Source of the DNA: JAZGGS01 sp963714405
GTDB lineage: Bacteria; Bacteroidota; Ignavibacteria; Ignavibacteriales; Ignavibacteriaceae
Direction of reading: 5' to 3'
Assembly: GCA_963714405.1 (NCBI GenBank)
Contig: CAVQOH010000002.1
Span: 1-64,000 of the forward strand
DNA: 64,000 bases
Position 1 is the stretch's first letter. Each line of letters begins with the position of its first letter. Below the pieces are notes generated by a model. That model did not search any database, was not told the DNA's origin, and saw only the letters and a program-made list of their open reading frames with translations. Below, in pieces: positions 26,882 to 36,509 of this stretch. The position numbers were made by a program, and so were the translations under genes.

Positions 26882-27455
26882 ATGATAAACAAAAACGTAA
26901 GAAGATTTAGCAAACTACTTTTAACAGAAAAAACCTGCCTTCTAATTATCGATATTCAACAGAGAATTTTACCAGTGATAAAAGATTACGAATTGGTTGT
27001 AGAAAATACTTTAAAACTAATTAAAGGTTTTAAAGCAATGAATCTGCCGATTTACTTTACTGAACAATATCCAAAAGGATTAGGACCCACGGAAGATAAA
27101 ATATTAAAGGAGCTGGAAGAATTAAATCCAATTGAAAAAATGACTTTTAGTTGTTCAGGAGCTGGTGAGTTATTTAATATTTTAAAAACAAATAATCATA
27201 GCCAGGTTGTCGTTTGCGGAGTTGAATCACATGTTTGCGTTCAGCAGACAGTATTGGATTTAATTGAAAATGATTTCCAGGTTAATCTTGCAGCCGATGC
27301 AGTCTCTTCAAGGAAAGAAAAAGATTACTTAATTGCATTGGATAGAATGAGATAGTCACGGTGCAGAAGTAACAACAACAGAATCAATTCTTTTTGAACT
27401 TCTTAATGTTTGCGGAACGGATGTTTTCAAACAGGTTTCAAAAATTGTTAAATAA
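26882..27455 (+). pseudogene. Isochorismatase-family hydrolase, frameshifted near the 3' end
   Basis: The first 157 codons give an isochorismatase-like cysteine hydrolase: catalytic Asp in CLLIIDIQQRI, Lys region 'EQYPKGLGP', and the nucleophile in VVVCGVESHVCVQQT. The frame ends at TAG 27353-27355 just after ALDRMR. The +1 frame continues at once as HGAEVTTTESILFELL and ends at TAA 27453-27455, the normal C terminus of this family. One surplus base near 27353 explains the break. Members hydrolyse amides or vinyl ethers; the substrate here is unknown. All catalytic residues precede the break. Confidence 0.82.
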
Positions 27456-27765
27456 ATTACCTCTCGTAAGTTGCAATAAAGCAGAAAATGAAGTTTAACT
27501 TCTCTGTCATTAATTCCGACTCGTTTACCTCAATAGTCAATGTCTCATTTATGCAGAATTCCAATTATGGGACAGCAAAGAAAATTTAAAATTCGGAAGA
27601 TTAACTTAATTTTCTAAGTAATTTTTACTGATGAACTCATCAAATAAAAATTATTCATAAAATAATTTGCCAACTGGGAATGGCACACAGGTTGTATCAA
27701 GCATATCCGGATTTGAATTTTCTATAGCTAAATCCGTAATATTTACTTAAGAAAATAGCACAAGC
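27456..27765. other. Intergenic stretch without a recognisable gene
   Basis: About 310 AT-rich bases between the isochorismatase-like gene and the TPR gene. I see no conserved coding frame, no strong hairpin and no ATG in frame with the TPR gene downstream; the nearest in-frame stop is TAA at 27748-27750. Confidence 0.5.
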
Positions 27766-28990
27766 TTGTTAAAAACTGAATCAATAATTCAAGAAATTCT
27801 GCAAAACTTTTTTAAGACAACCGATGCAGAAGAATTCACAAAAATTTACCATGAAGAGAATCAGGTAGAAAAACGTGAATTTGAAAACAGAGGTATTGAA
27901 AGCCAGATTGATTTTGAGATTGATGATGGTTTAAAGACTCAAAAGCAAATTGATCTTCTAATAACATTTGCTGAAACCAGACTTTCAGAGGAATCATTTA
28001 TTGACCTGCTTCTTTATCTGGGTCAATTTTCAATTACTTCCGGAGAATATTCCGCCGCTATTGATATCCACGAAAAAATAATTTCACTTACCAAAGAAAC
28101 TTCCGAAATGCAAAATGTTACAGCTAATGCATATCTTTTTTTAGGTGAAATATATAGCAGGCAGGCAAAGTGGGAATTAAGTTTTAACTACCTTGATAAA
28201 GCATTTAATTTATTTAGGGTAGATAAAGATGATAAAGGAAGTGCCCATTGCGAAAATCTTTACGGTACAATCTATGGTGACAAAGGAAATCTGGAGAGAG
28301 CTTATGAACATTTTGAAAATGCTCTGGCTTCACTTCAAGAAAGCACAGATGGAGTAATGGTTGGAAAAATTGATATAAATCTTGGGATATTTAACAATAT
28401 AATGGGCAATTATGATGATGCTGTATCCTATCTTAAACGTGCTTTAATAATTTTTGAAAACCTGAAAGATTTAAAACGCATAGCTGAAATACGGCAAAAC
28501 CTGGGAATGGTTTACACAAAAAGAAAAGATTATTCTTCTGCTTTAAATGAATTTGATTTGAGTCTTGATGCATCAATCCGTGCAAACTACCTGCAAACAC
28601 TTGGAATTGGTTACATAAGCAAAGCTTACGTTTACACACAATTAAAAGATTTTGCATTGGCAGATGCTTTTGCGGATAAAGCGATGGAAGTTTCTTATAA
28701 AATAAATGATAAGCTCACAATTGCCGAAGTTTATAAAATTAAAGGAATTGCTAAAGCGAAGTAACGGTGATTATACTGTTGCGGAAAATTATTTAAACAC
28801 AAGTTACCGACTAAACAAGGAAGCCGGGAATCAGTTAAACCTTGCAGAAACTAATTTTGAGCTTGGTTTGTTATACAAACTAACGGATGATAAAGAAAAT
28901 AGTGATATGCATTTTAGAGAAGCTTTAGTTTACTACAATAAATTAAAAGCAAAAGAAGAAATAGAAGAAATCAACAAACACCTTTCATAA
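27766..28990 (+). pseudogene. TPR-repeat protein, frameshifted
   Basis: A TTG at 27766 is the first usable start after an in-frame stop; no ATG is available. About nine tetratricopeptide-like repeats follow (for example AYLFLGEIYSRQAKWELSFNYL, shown here in two parts: AYLFLGEIYSRQ then AKWELSFNYL). The frame ends at 28762-28764 after KGIAK. The +1 frame continues with NGDYTVAENYLNTSYRL and further repeats to TAA at 28988-28990. Removing one base near 28755 restores a protein of about 407 residues. No signal peptide or enzyme domain is visible, so it is a cytoplasmic scaffold or sensor of unknown partner. Confidence 0.75.
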
Positions 28991-29014
28991 ATTATTTAAT
29001 CAATTTAATATAAA

Positions 29015-29049
29015 AAATGCCTGCCTGGCAGAAACCGGGCAGGCATTTA
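29015..29049. terminator. Rho-independent-type terminator between convergent genes
   Basis: ATGCCTGCC (29017-29025) pairs with GGCAGGCAT (29038-29046), flanked by an A-run on one side and TTTAG on the other. It ends the TPR gene and, on the opposite strand, the Yip1 gene. Confidence 0.8.
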
Positions 29050-29066
29050 GTTAATAAATAAATCTA

Positions 29067-29660
29067 TTAATAAAACCTGGCAGCTGTAAATGCGCTTAAT
29101 CCAAACACAGCAAATAAAATAGCCGTTAGAATAGCCGCAATTACAAAGTAAACAACAATTAGAATTATAATTGAAACTATCATGTAACCAACTTTTTTAT
29201 CTTCAGGTGTTTGCATCATGGGTGCAATTCCCAAGTATAAAAGATATAAGCCGTATAAACCAACTAAACTACCAACCCATCCAATTGTAGGAATAATATT
29301 AAAAATTCCGGCAACCCAAACAGGAGTCATAGAGTAAGCAACAAGCTGAACTGCTTTACCAAAATTCTTCTGAGATCCAAAGCTTGGCGCAAGAGCATCG
29401 ATTACAAATGCTGTTACCAGCACACCAATAAATGCATTTATCAATTGAACTAACGCAACTGCGATACCATACTTAAATGATGTAAAACCCCACATACCAA
29501 TAACTCCCCAACCGATTAATATTGCTACGGTAGGAATTAGTGCAAGCGGTAAAACATACGAAATTAAAATCTGCTGCACATTTGGTTCTTCATTTTTAAC
29601 TGCTTCCCATTCAGTTTTTGGAGATAGAAGAATATTTTTTGCTCTTTCAACAAGGTTCAT
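29067..29660 (-). CDS. Yip1-family membrane protein
   Basis: The 197-residue protein starts with the bacterial Yip1-domain signature (NLVERAKNILLSPKTEWEAV) followed by five hydrophobic segments. Bacterial Yip1 proteins are of unknown function. A GGAG ribosome site precedes the ATG. It follows a lipoprotein gene by 43 bases on the same strand; the two may be one unit. Confidence 0.88.
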   Translation of the reverse strand: MNLVERAKNILLSPKTEWEAVKNEEPNVQQILISYVLPLALIPTVAILIGWGVIGMWGFTSFKYGIAVALVQLINAFIGVLVTAFVIDALAPSFGSQKNFGKAVQLVAYSMTPVWVAGIFNIIPTIGWVGSLVGLYGLYLLYLGIAPMMQTPEDKKVGYMIVSIIILIVVYFVIAAILTAILFAVFGLSAFTAARFY

Positions 29661-29703
29661 ATTTAGCTCCTTAATAAGTTTATAAAATATAGGTTATAAA
29701 TAA

Positions 29704-30393
29704 TTACTTATTCTTCCCTGTTTTTTCGGATAAGGTTTTCATTTCTTCAAGCTCATCAATATCAATCTCATCAAGTGCATCTTCAATGGTTTCCATAGGA
29801 ACATTATAACCTTCAGCGGTTACCATAAATCTTTTTGCAACCAATATCTCTTTTTTGCCATTATTATTTTCAGTATTGTATTCTTCGAAACCTTTGCAGC
29901 CTTTATATTCAATTGTTCGCTCATAACCATGTTCTGTTTCTTTATCAATTTCAGCCATTGTCCATCCAAAAGCTGCCAATCCAGCCCAGCCACTCATGCT
30001 TCCCATGTCAACAATTGTAAGTCTTATGCTGCTGGAGTTATCCTCAGTCTTAAATTCGCCTTCAGCTTGCGAAACATTTATACCAAATGCATTGGTTTTT
30101 TCACCGCTGGCATTTACTCTTCTCATACCATCAAGACTTTCAGGAAGGAGAGCTTTTAATTCTCTGAAATTAACTGTTTCAACTTCTTTGCCTTCTTCAA
30201 AATTTTCCTGCAGATCTTTCATATTATCAACAAAATCATCCAAACCTTTTATACCGGTTTTGCTATCATCATCGTTTTGTTCATTTCTGGGTTTATCCGT
30301 ATTGTCCTTTTCAGGATCACCTCCATCACTGCCACAGCCCCAAATTATTAAGAGAAATGAAAGGAATAGTAGTGCAATAATTTTCTTGAACAT
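29704..30393 (-). CDS. Predicted lipoprotein of unknown function
   Basis: The 229-residue product starts with a lipoprotein signal (lipobox LIIWGC) and an acidic low-complexity linker (residues 24-60, rich in Asp, Glu, Asn and Lys). The folded part (residues 75-215) contains FRELKALLPESLDGM and a 'TIVDMGSMSGWAGLAAFGW' segment, which I cannot assign to a named family. It should be anchored in the periplasm or outer membrane. AAAGGAGG stands just before the ATG. Confidence 0.8.
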   Translation of the reverse strand: MFKKIIALLFLSFLLIIWGCGSDGGDPEKDNTDKPRNEQNDDDSKTGIKGLDDFVDNMKDLQENFEEGKEVETVNFRELKALLPESLDGMRRVNASGEKTNAFGINVSQAEGEFKTEDNSSSIRLTIVDMGSMSGWAGLAAFGWTMAEIDKETEHGYERTIEYKGCKGFEEYNTENNNGKKEILVAKRFMVTAEGYNVPMETIEDALDEIDIDELEEMKTLSEKTGKNK

Positions 30394-30633
30394 GCTGCCT
30401 CCTTTAAATAATAATTGAAATTATTTTTTAAACTTAATTACTTATCATATTGAACGCCCTCACATTCAATGCAGTTTGTTAAATGCAGATTCATTCTTTT
30501 TATTTAAACGATCTAAGATCATTTTTTTCAACAAGTAAATCTTGCATTCCATTAACAGCTTAAAACTTAATAAAAATAGGATATTCAAACAAGAAAATCG
30601 TATTAATTATTAATTGGAATTATTGATAAATTG

Positions 30634-31821
30634 TTAAAAAGAGTACTTAAATCGAATATAAATTGTTGTTCCGTACTCTCCAAACTCTGATAAATCAGCG
30701 CCGCTGAAAAACATTCCCAGTAAAAAAGCATCCAGGTTTGTGATAACAGAATAACTTAAAGAAGGGATAATAACAAATGATTTATCATCAGGATTGAAAA
30801 TACCAAAAATTGTTCCTCTAAGTAAAGGTGTTAAATCATATGCCAATTCCTGGTACACAGACCACTTTGCAGCAGTTAGCATACCTAAACTCGCAGCTTC
30901 TTGAAGAAATAAAAAAGTGTTTAAAGTTTTACCATTATTGTTGTACAAAACTTCCGTATGAATATAAAATGTATTCGGGAAAGTGTAATCACCAGAAAGT
31001 GAAATTGAGATAATTGGATGATTTGTTGATGAAAGAGATGGTTCATTCAAAGCTAAATTAACCGAATTAGTATCAGGTTTATTCGGTGCCTCGCTAATTA
31101 ATACTTCCCCTCTAAATCCTGCATCAAGTACATCTCCCGCCCAGCTAAAGCCAGCAAGCCACCTTTTATATTTCATTCCAGCAATAAAATTAAAATCATA
31201 ATTCCAGTTGTTAATACTCCATAATCCTGCAAGTATTTGATCTTCAATATTCTGTGCAGGTTTGTATGCAATATCAAGCTTTGTTACAGCACCTGTATAA
31301 TATTGCAACCTTATCGCATCGGCAGCAGGTCTTTCTTCGTAATCAAAATCTAAAATATCAAGAGGATTGAACAAATCTGTTGGATTCCATACCCAGGAAG
31401 TTCCCCAGGCAATTCTTTGTCTTCCGAGTGTAATTTGTAAATCCCGCGTATACCAATCAATCCACAACCTATCAATCTCAAGATATGCTATTGATTTATT
31501 TGATTCCCACAAAAAAACATCAAGGTTGGCAAAATCATTTTGGGATTGAATAAAATTTTTAAATGATGGAATCTTTTCAACTGATTCCCCATAGAATGCC
31601 CTGAATCTAAACTCAAGTGCAGAGGTTACTGCATTTGTTGCGTACCATTTAAAATTTAATCTTGAATGAAGTAAATGATCGGTAAATCGTTCATTAATAG
31701 CGGACTGTTTTGATGAACTGAATAGATATTTTGCATAACCGTTGTATTCAACAGGTGAAAGTTGTGCAATAATTATGTTAAGCGGAAAAAAGGCTGAAAT
31801 TAAAATCAGTTTAATTTTCAT
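30634..31821 (-). CDS. Outer-membrane porin-like barrel of the export operon
   Basis: The 395-residue protein has a signal peptide ending near 'IIAQ' and repeated amphipathic strands, with 'LQITLGRQRIAWGTSWVWNPTD' style text typical of DUF1302/alginate-export-like barrels (quoted in part: GRQRIAWGTSWVWNPTDLF). It ends in 'IYIRFKYSF' with a terminal Phe. It overlaps the ABC ATPase gene by 11 bases and is the last gene of the TetR-LolA-FtsX operon, so it probably acts at the outer-membrane end of the same export route. Confidence 0.85.
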   Translation of the reverse strand: MKIKLILISAFFPLNIIIAQLSPVEYNGYAKYLFSSSKQSAINERFTDHLLHSRLNFKWYATNAVTSALEFRFRAFYGESVEKIPSFKNFIQSQNDFANLDVFLWESNKSIAYLEIDRLWIDWYTRDLQITLGRQRIAWGTSWVWNPTDLFNPLDILDFDYEERPAADAIRLQYYTGAVTKLDIAYKPAQNIEDQILAGLWSINNWNYDFNFIAGMKYKRWLAGFSWAGDVLDAGFRGEVLISEAPNKPDTNSVNLALNEPSLSSTNHPIISISLSGDYTFPNTFYIHTEVLYNNNGKTLNTFLFLQEAASLGMLTAAKWSVYQELAYDLTPLLRGTIFGIFNPDDKSFVIIPSLSYSVITNLDAFLLGMFFSGADLSEFGEYGTTIYIRFKYSF

Positions 31822-32518
31822 CGGTGGTTATTAATTTTTTTTCTGTATCCGATTCAATTCCACCATCTTTAAGTGTAACAACCCGGTGTGCTCTTTCTAT
31901 TACCCTCGCATCGTGTGTAGAAAAAATAAAGGTCATATTGTGTTCTTTGTTCAGTTTTTCCATAATATCTAAAAGATTTTTTGCAGTAACTGAATCAAGA
32001 TTAGCAGTCGGTTCATCAGCTAAGACAAATGATGGTTTTGAAGCAAGAGCACGTGCAACAGCAACTCTTTGCTGCTGTCCTCCTGAAAGCTCAGTTGGTT
32101 TGCTATTAATCTTATCACCAAGATCTACAGCTTTTAAAAGTTCAATTGCTTTTTTATCTCTTTCTTCTTTTGGAACTCCCTGTAAAAGCAGTATAAACTC
32201 AACATTTTCTTTAGCCGTAAAAACAGGTATAAGATTGTATGCCTGGAATACAAATCCAATATGATAAAGCCGGAAACTTATCATTTGATCAGTTTTAAAT
32301 GTAGAAATATCGGTTCCATCTATAACAATCTTACCACTTGTAGGTTTATCCAAACCTCCTATTACGTTTAACAGTGTGGTTTTACCGGAACCAGATGGAC
32401 CTACTATTGCGGTAAACTCTCCTGTTTCAACTTTCAGATCAACCTCATTAACAGCTCTAACGGGAACTGCATTATCATCATATATTTTTGAAACTTTTAT
32501 TAATTCAATTAACGCCAT
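31811..32518 (-). CDS. ABC transporter ATPase (LolD/MacB type)
   Basis: The 235-residue ATPase has Walker A GPSGSGKTT, Q-loop 'FVFQAYNL', signature LSGGQQQRVAVARAL, Walker B FVLADEPTANLD and His in FSTHDARV. The pattern is that of the LolD/MacB/FtsE group, which drives mechanotransmission by FtsX-type permeases rather than transport through the membrane. It lies 30 bases after one FtsX-like gene and is operonic with two of them. Confidence 0.93.
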   Translation of the reverse strand: MALIELIKVSKIYDDNAVPVRAVNEVDLKVETGEFTAIVGPSGSGKTTLLNVIGGLDKPTSGKIVIDGTDISTFKTDQMISFRLYHIGFVFQAYNLIPVFTAKENVEFILLLQGVPKEERDKKAIELLKAVDLGDKINSKPTELSGGQQQRVAVARALASKPSFVLADEPTANLDSVTAKNLLDIMEKLNKEHNMTFIFSTHDARVIERAHRVVTLKDGGIESDTEKKLITTDEN

Positions 32519-32548
32519 TAGTTTTATCTCCTGTTTTCATTTCTAATA

Positions 32549-33766
32549 TCAACCATAGGTTCTAATTGCACTAGCTGGTTTAAGTTTTATAGTTTTTATT
32601 GAAGGATAAACTGCGGCCAGCACTCCTGTTATTATAATCATAACCGTTAATACGGCATAAAAATATAGCGGTATAATTGGGTATAGTATCGTTGGCATTC
32701 CATAAGCAGCCAATCCTTCGGAAAATAAGGATAAGTCAATTCCCTTATCAGAAAAATACCAGATTGTAAAAGTACCAAGAAGCATTCCAATAACTCCTCC
32801 AAAAAGCGAAAGAATTATTGTTTCAATCATTATTAAAAGGAAAACTCTAATTCTTTTCATTCCAACAGCCAGCAAAACTCCAAACTCCCTTACACGATCT
32901 AAAACAGACATAAGCATAGTGTTAGTTATTCCAAAAAGCAGCGCAGCTAAAATGATTCCGAGAAAAATTTGCATTTCTATTATTAGAAACTCATAAGTCA
33001 TATCAAGTTCCGGGGCAAGGTCCTTCCAGCTCTCGACAAAAAGCGATGAATAATTATTTTTTAGAATAGTTACTGTTGAATCTAAATTTTCAGATGAATG
33101 TAACCTTATTGCAAGTTCATTAACAACCGGCTGACTGTTCATTGTACTATATAAATCAGATTTTCTAACAAATAAATGTGATTCATCAAAAGGTGATGAC
33201 TCAGTTTTATAAATTCCCACAATTCTAAAAGCTGCATAAGTTAAGGTTGTATCTATGCTCTGAAAACTTAAAACAATTTTTGAACGAAGTTTCAAACCAA
33301 GTTTATCAGCGAGTTTTTTACTTACCAGAATTGGATTTCTTTTAATTCCATTAAAGTATTCTCCTTCAACTACATACGTAGAAATTGTAGTAACTTTTTT
33401 TTCTCTTTCAGGATCAATACCGATTATATTTACTCCTCTTGATGAGCTTGGAGATGATGCCATTCCCTCAATTAAAACTCTTGCTGAAACATCCTTTACA
33501 AATTTATTCTTTGCAATTTCATTTGCAATTTCATTTCCATCTGGAATGAAAAACGAAATTAAACTCTCATCTTTAAATTCTTTTGTATGAATTTGTATAT
33601 GGCTCAGGTTTCTATCTATAGTTGAGTTTACAGTTGTATCCCAGGATCCTATCATTACAGCAACAGAAAATAATCCCGCCCACAGACCTAGTACAATAGC
33701 GGTGAGGATTATTAAACTTCTTTTTTTGTTACGCCAGATATTTTTCCATGCAAGAGCAAGTAACAT
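32549..33766 (-). CDS. FtsX/LolC-type ABC permease, second copy in the operon
   Basis: The 405-residue protein has one N-terminal helix after WKNIWRNKKRSL, a periplasmic domain of about 220 residues and three C-terminal helices with the FtsX signature (LMSVLDRVREFGVLLAVGMK). This is the LolC/LolE/MacB topology for envelope substrate extraction. GGAG precedes the ATG. It is a diverged paralogue of the next gene upstream, and the two probably form a heterodimer with the shared ATPase. Confidence 0.92.
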   Translation of the reverse strand: MLLALAWKNIWRNKKRSLIILTAIVLGLWAGLFSVAVMIGSWDTTVNSTIDRNLSHIQIHTKEFKDESLISFFIPDGNEIANEIAKNKFVKDVSARVLIEGMASSPSSSRGVNIIGIDPEREKKVTTISTYVVEGEYFNGIKRNPILVSKKLADKLGLKLRSKIVLSFQSIDTTLTYAAFRIVGIYKTESSPFDESHLFVRKSDLYSTMNSQPVVNELAIRLHSSENLDSTVTILKNNYSSLFVESWKDLAPELDMTYEFLIIEMQIFLGIILAALLFGITNTMLMSVLDRVREFGVLLAVGMKRIRVFLLIMIETIILSLFGGVIGMLLGTFTIWYFSDKGIDLSLFSEGLAAYGMPTILYPIIPLYFYAVLTVMIIITGVLAAVYPSIKTIKLKPASAIRTYG

Positions 33767-33800
33767 TAATTAAAAACTCCTTTCTGCAAATGCAGATAAA

Positions 33801-35021
33801 TTATTTTCGTATAGCTTTTACTGGATTTAGCTTTCTTATAAATGATAACGGGTAAAGTGCTGATACCATTGCAATTGCAATTACTGTAAAAAACTGATCG
33901 ATAAAAATGTTTGCTGCGAACCTAAATGGAATAATAGGTTCCAATCCAAATTTTAGCATTAACTCTGCCATTTCACCTGTTAGTGGAATTGGATTTTCAT
34001 AGAGATAATATAAAATCGGAATGCTAACAATAATTCCCGCCACAACACCTATGATTGAAAGAAAAACTGATTCAAGCAGTGAGATTAAACTCAGTCTCCA
34101 TTTTTTCATTCCTACCGAAATAAGAATTCCAAATTCTTTTGATCGCTCCGCAGTCATCATCATAACCGTCCCGAAAATTCCAAATCCAATAACCAGGTAA
34201 AGAATTCCAAGCATAATAATTCCACCTGCGTTATCTACTTCAATTCCTTGAACAAGTTCAGGCATTAATTCCTGCCAGCTCATAACTTCATGTTTTTCAT
34301 CAAACAGATCCTTAATCTGCAGATGTGCTTCATCTAATTTGTTCGCTTCATCCATCATCAAAGAGATTGATGTTATTCTGTTTGGAGCAGAATACAGCCA
34401 TTGAGCGTAATCCAGGCTTAGATAAACCATTGATTTGTTCAGTGCGGGCAATGTAAATTTAACTATACCTTCAACTTCAACCTGATCAGCTGCCGTAACT
34501 CCGTGATAACCCTGTCCGTACAAAACTATGCTGTCTCCAACTTCAGCTTTTAATAGCTTTGCCAGTCCTTCAGCAATCATCACACCGTTGGAATAATCTT
34601 TTAAATATTTTCCTGCAACAAGTTTACTTTTCAGGTTTGTCATTTCATTTTCTTTTTCAGGCTGAATACCAACAACAGAGGCAACCTTTGTAACATTCCC
34701 ATGAGAAATTAAACTGAATGATTCTAGTCGTGGTGTAACAAGAGTAATATTTTCAATGGAATCAATTTGTAAAATTTTATGTTCATCATATTCCAGGCTT
34801 TTATCAATTGATCTTTTTTCCCAATAATCTTTAGCATGAACCTGTATATAACCGGTGTACATACTTACAGATGCATCAACCATGTAATCATAAGAACCTT
34901 CCTGCATGGAGCGCATTGCAAGTGCAAAAAATACTGCAAAGAACACTGAAGCTGATGCAATCAATGTACGGCGTTTATTACGCCAGAGATTTCTCCAAGC
35001 CAGCTGAAAATATGTTTTCAT
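33801..35021 (-). CDS. FtsX/LolC-type ABC permease, first copy in the operon
   Basis: The 406-residue protein starts with WRNLWRNKRRTLIASA, has a large periplasmic domain and a C-terminal FtsX region with three helices and 'TAERSKEFGILISVGMKKWR'. It begins 1 base after the stop of the LolA-like gene, so translation is coupled. Together with its paralogue, the ATPase and the LolA-like protein it looks like a lipoprotein- or lipid-trafficking machine, regulated by the TetR gene. Confidence 0.92.
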   Translation of the reverse strand: MKTYFQLAWRNLWRNKRRTLIASASVFFAVFFALAMRSMQEGSYDYMVDASVSMYTGYIQVHAKDYWEKRSIDKSLEYDEHKILQIDSIENITLVTPRLESFSLISHGNVTKVASVVGIQPEKENEMTNLKSKLVAGKYLKDYSNGVMIAEGLAKLLKAEVGDSIVLYGQGYHGVTAADQVEVEGIVKFTLPALNKSMVYLSLDYAQWLYSAPNRITSISLMMDEANKLDEAHLQIKDLFDEKHEVMSWQELMPELVQGIEVDNAGGIIMLGILYLVIGFGIFGTVMMMTAERSKEFGILISVGMKKWRLSLISLLESVFLSIIGVVAGIIVSIPILYYLYENPIPLTGEMAELMLKFGLEPIIPFRFAANIFIDQFFTVIAIAMVSALYPLSFIRKLNPVKAIRK

Positions 35022-35022
35022 T

Positions 35023-35766
35023 TTACCTAACCCGTTTCATGTTTTGCTCAGAAAAAAATGATTCATTCACTTTATAGTTAAATTCTATTTTCTTATAATC
35101 GAAAACTGTTTTTTCCCCGGATCTTTCAACAGGAATCATCTCCCAGTGTGCCGGAATTGATCTTCCATCCATTTCCTTTATATCTGAACCTAAATAACTT
35201 TTAACAAGAAAATCATCTTCATCATAAAATTCAACTTTAAGTTGAAAGAATTTCTCTTTGGAAATCCAGGTTAATAGCCTTCCCCAAACAACCCCTGCAT
35301 CTGGTTTTGGAATAGACTCAACTATATAGCAATCATAACTTTGGTAGTTTTCTTCATCAACAATTGAATGCTTATAATCATTTATTAGAGAAGATTCTTT
35401 AACAAGATCATCATTTGTAAAATCGGAGCCCATCCATGATTGCAGCATCATTGATGGGGGTATTTTAATAACCTTTTGAGCAGAAGGAATCCAGTTCCAG
35501 ACTTCTTTTTTCCTTTTTAATGTTACCGTCCCCTTATCTCTTGCCGGTTCAGTAATGTAGATGATAGCATAATCCGGTTCAAGAGCCCACATTTTCATAC
35601 CAAATTTTCTGCTCCAATCAGTTTTTACAATTTCCATAGTTACTTCTGCGTAGCTGCTTTTTGATTTTATCAACTCATCAGATTTTTTCATTATTTCTTT
35701 GGCATCCTGGGCAATTGATGATGATATGTTCAACAGGAATATAAGCACCACAAATAGTTTTATCAT
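35023..35766 (-). CDS. LolA-like outer-membrane lipoprotein-sorting protein
   Basis: The 247-residue protein has a signal peptide (cleavage near 'SSIAQ') and the family features of LolA-like 'outer membrane lipoprotein-sorting' proteins: 'KKEVWNWIPSAQKVIKIPPS' in part, MLQSWMGSDFTNDDLVK and 'GRSIPAHWEM'. It should be a periplasmic carrier with a hydrophobic-cavity fold. In this family the gene is commonly found with FtsX-like permeases and a TetR regulator, exactly as here; the natural cargo is not known. Confidence 0.92.
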   Translation of the reverse strand: MIKLFVVLIFLLNISSSIAQDAKEIMKKSDELIKSKSSYAEVTMEIVKTDWSRKFGMKMWALEPDYAIIYITEPARDKGTVTLKRKKEVWNWIPSAQKVIKIPPSMMLQSWMGSDFTNDDLVKESSLINDYKHSIVDEENYQSYDCYIVESIPKPDAGVVWGRLLTWISKEKFFQLKVEFYDEDDFLVKSYLGSDIKEMDGRSIPAHWEMIPVERSGEKTVFDYKKIEFNYKVNESFFSEQNMKRVR

Positions 35767-35804
35767 TTTTACTTTTACCTTTTTAGATATATACTTTTAT
35801 TATT

Positions 35805-36377
35805 CTAAATATACTTGCTTAAAATTGCTTTCTTTATTTTATTTACAGGAAATGCATCTTCTGCAGCAATAAAATTCAGTACCAGTCCATCAAAAAAAGT
35901 TCCCAAAAGAAAAGCTTCAACTTCAGGATTTTTAACTTTTAACTTTTTAAACAAACTAGCCAGGGTTTTAATAAACTCATCCCTGAATTCCATCATTTGC
36001 TTTTCAAATTTCTTCTGAATTTCAGGATGTACAAGCAATGCGAGGTAAAGCTGCCAATATCTAAAATTTGAATAAAGATTATCTAAAACAGAATCCACAA
36101 ACTCTTCAAGTTGTTTTTTAGGATCAACTCCTCGTTTCACTTTGTATTCAAGTTCTGCAATTGAATTAAATCCTTTAATAATTATTTCCTCAAGTAATTT
36201 TTCTTTACTTGCATAATAATTGTACATCAACCCCTTTGATATTTTTGCTTTTTTAGCAATTAGGGAAATTGAAGTTGCATGAAATCCTCTTTTTGCAAAA
36301 AGCTCGAGCGAAACAGAGAGAATTTTTTCTTTACTCGATTTTCTAATTTCTTCGTATTGATTTTTTGTTCTTGGCAT
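35805..36377 (-). CDS. TetR-family transcriptional regulator
   Basis: An N-terminal helix-turn-helix is clear (SLELFAKRGFHATSIS, KKAKISKGLMYNYYASKE), followed by a ligand-binding helical domain with 'VHPEIQKKF' and 'FFDGLVLNF'. I start at the ATG at 36377 (MPRTKNQYEE); a TTG 24 bases earlier would put the start inside a palindrome that looks like the operator. It heads the LolA/FtsX operon and very likely represses it. The ligand is unknown. Confidence 0.9.
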   Translation of the reverse strand: MPRTKNQYEEIRKSSKEKILSVSLELFAKRGFHATSISLIAKKAKISKGLMYNYYASKEKLLEEIIIKGFNSIAELEYKVKRGVDPKKQLEEFVDSVLDNLYSNFRYWQLYLALLVHPEIQKKFEKQMMEFRDEFIKTLASLFKKLKVKNPEVEAFLLGTFFDGLVLNFIAAEDAFPVNKIKKAILSKYI

Positions 36378-36386
36378 ATTATTGAC

Positions 36387-36400
36387 TGAACGTTTGTTCA
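36387..36400. promoter_or_regulatory. Probable TetR operator palindrome
   Basis: TGAAC-GTTT-GTTCA, a 5-bp perfect inverted repeat with 4-base centre, lies 10 bases upstream of the TetR ATG. Such short-spaced palindromes next to a tetR gene are typical autoregulatory operators. Confidence 0.55.
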
Positions 36401-36509
36401 AAACATAATACTTGAAATCAAGGAAGTCAATACTAATTTGATAAATGGATGAGAATCTTGATTTATATCACAAGTTGTGATTGTATGAATGAACTAGCTT
36501 TTAGCAGCT

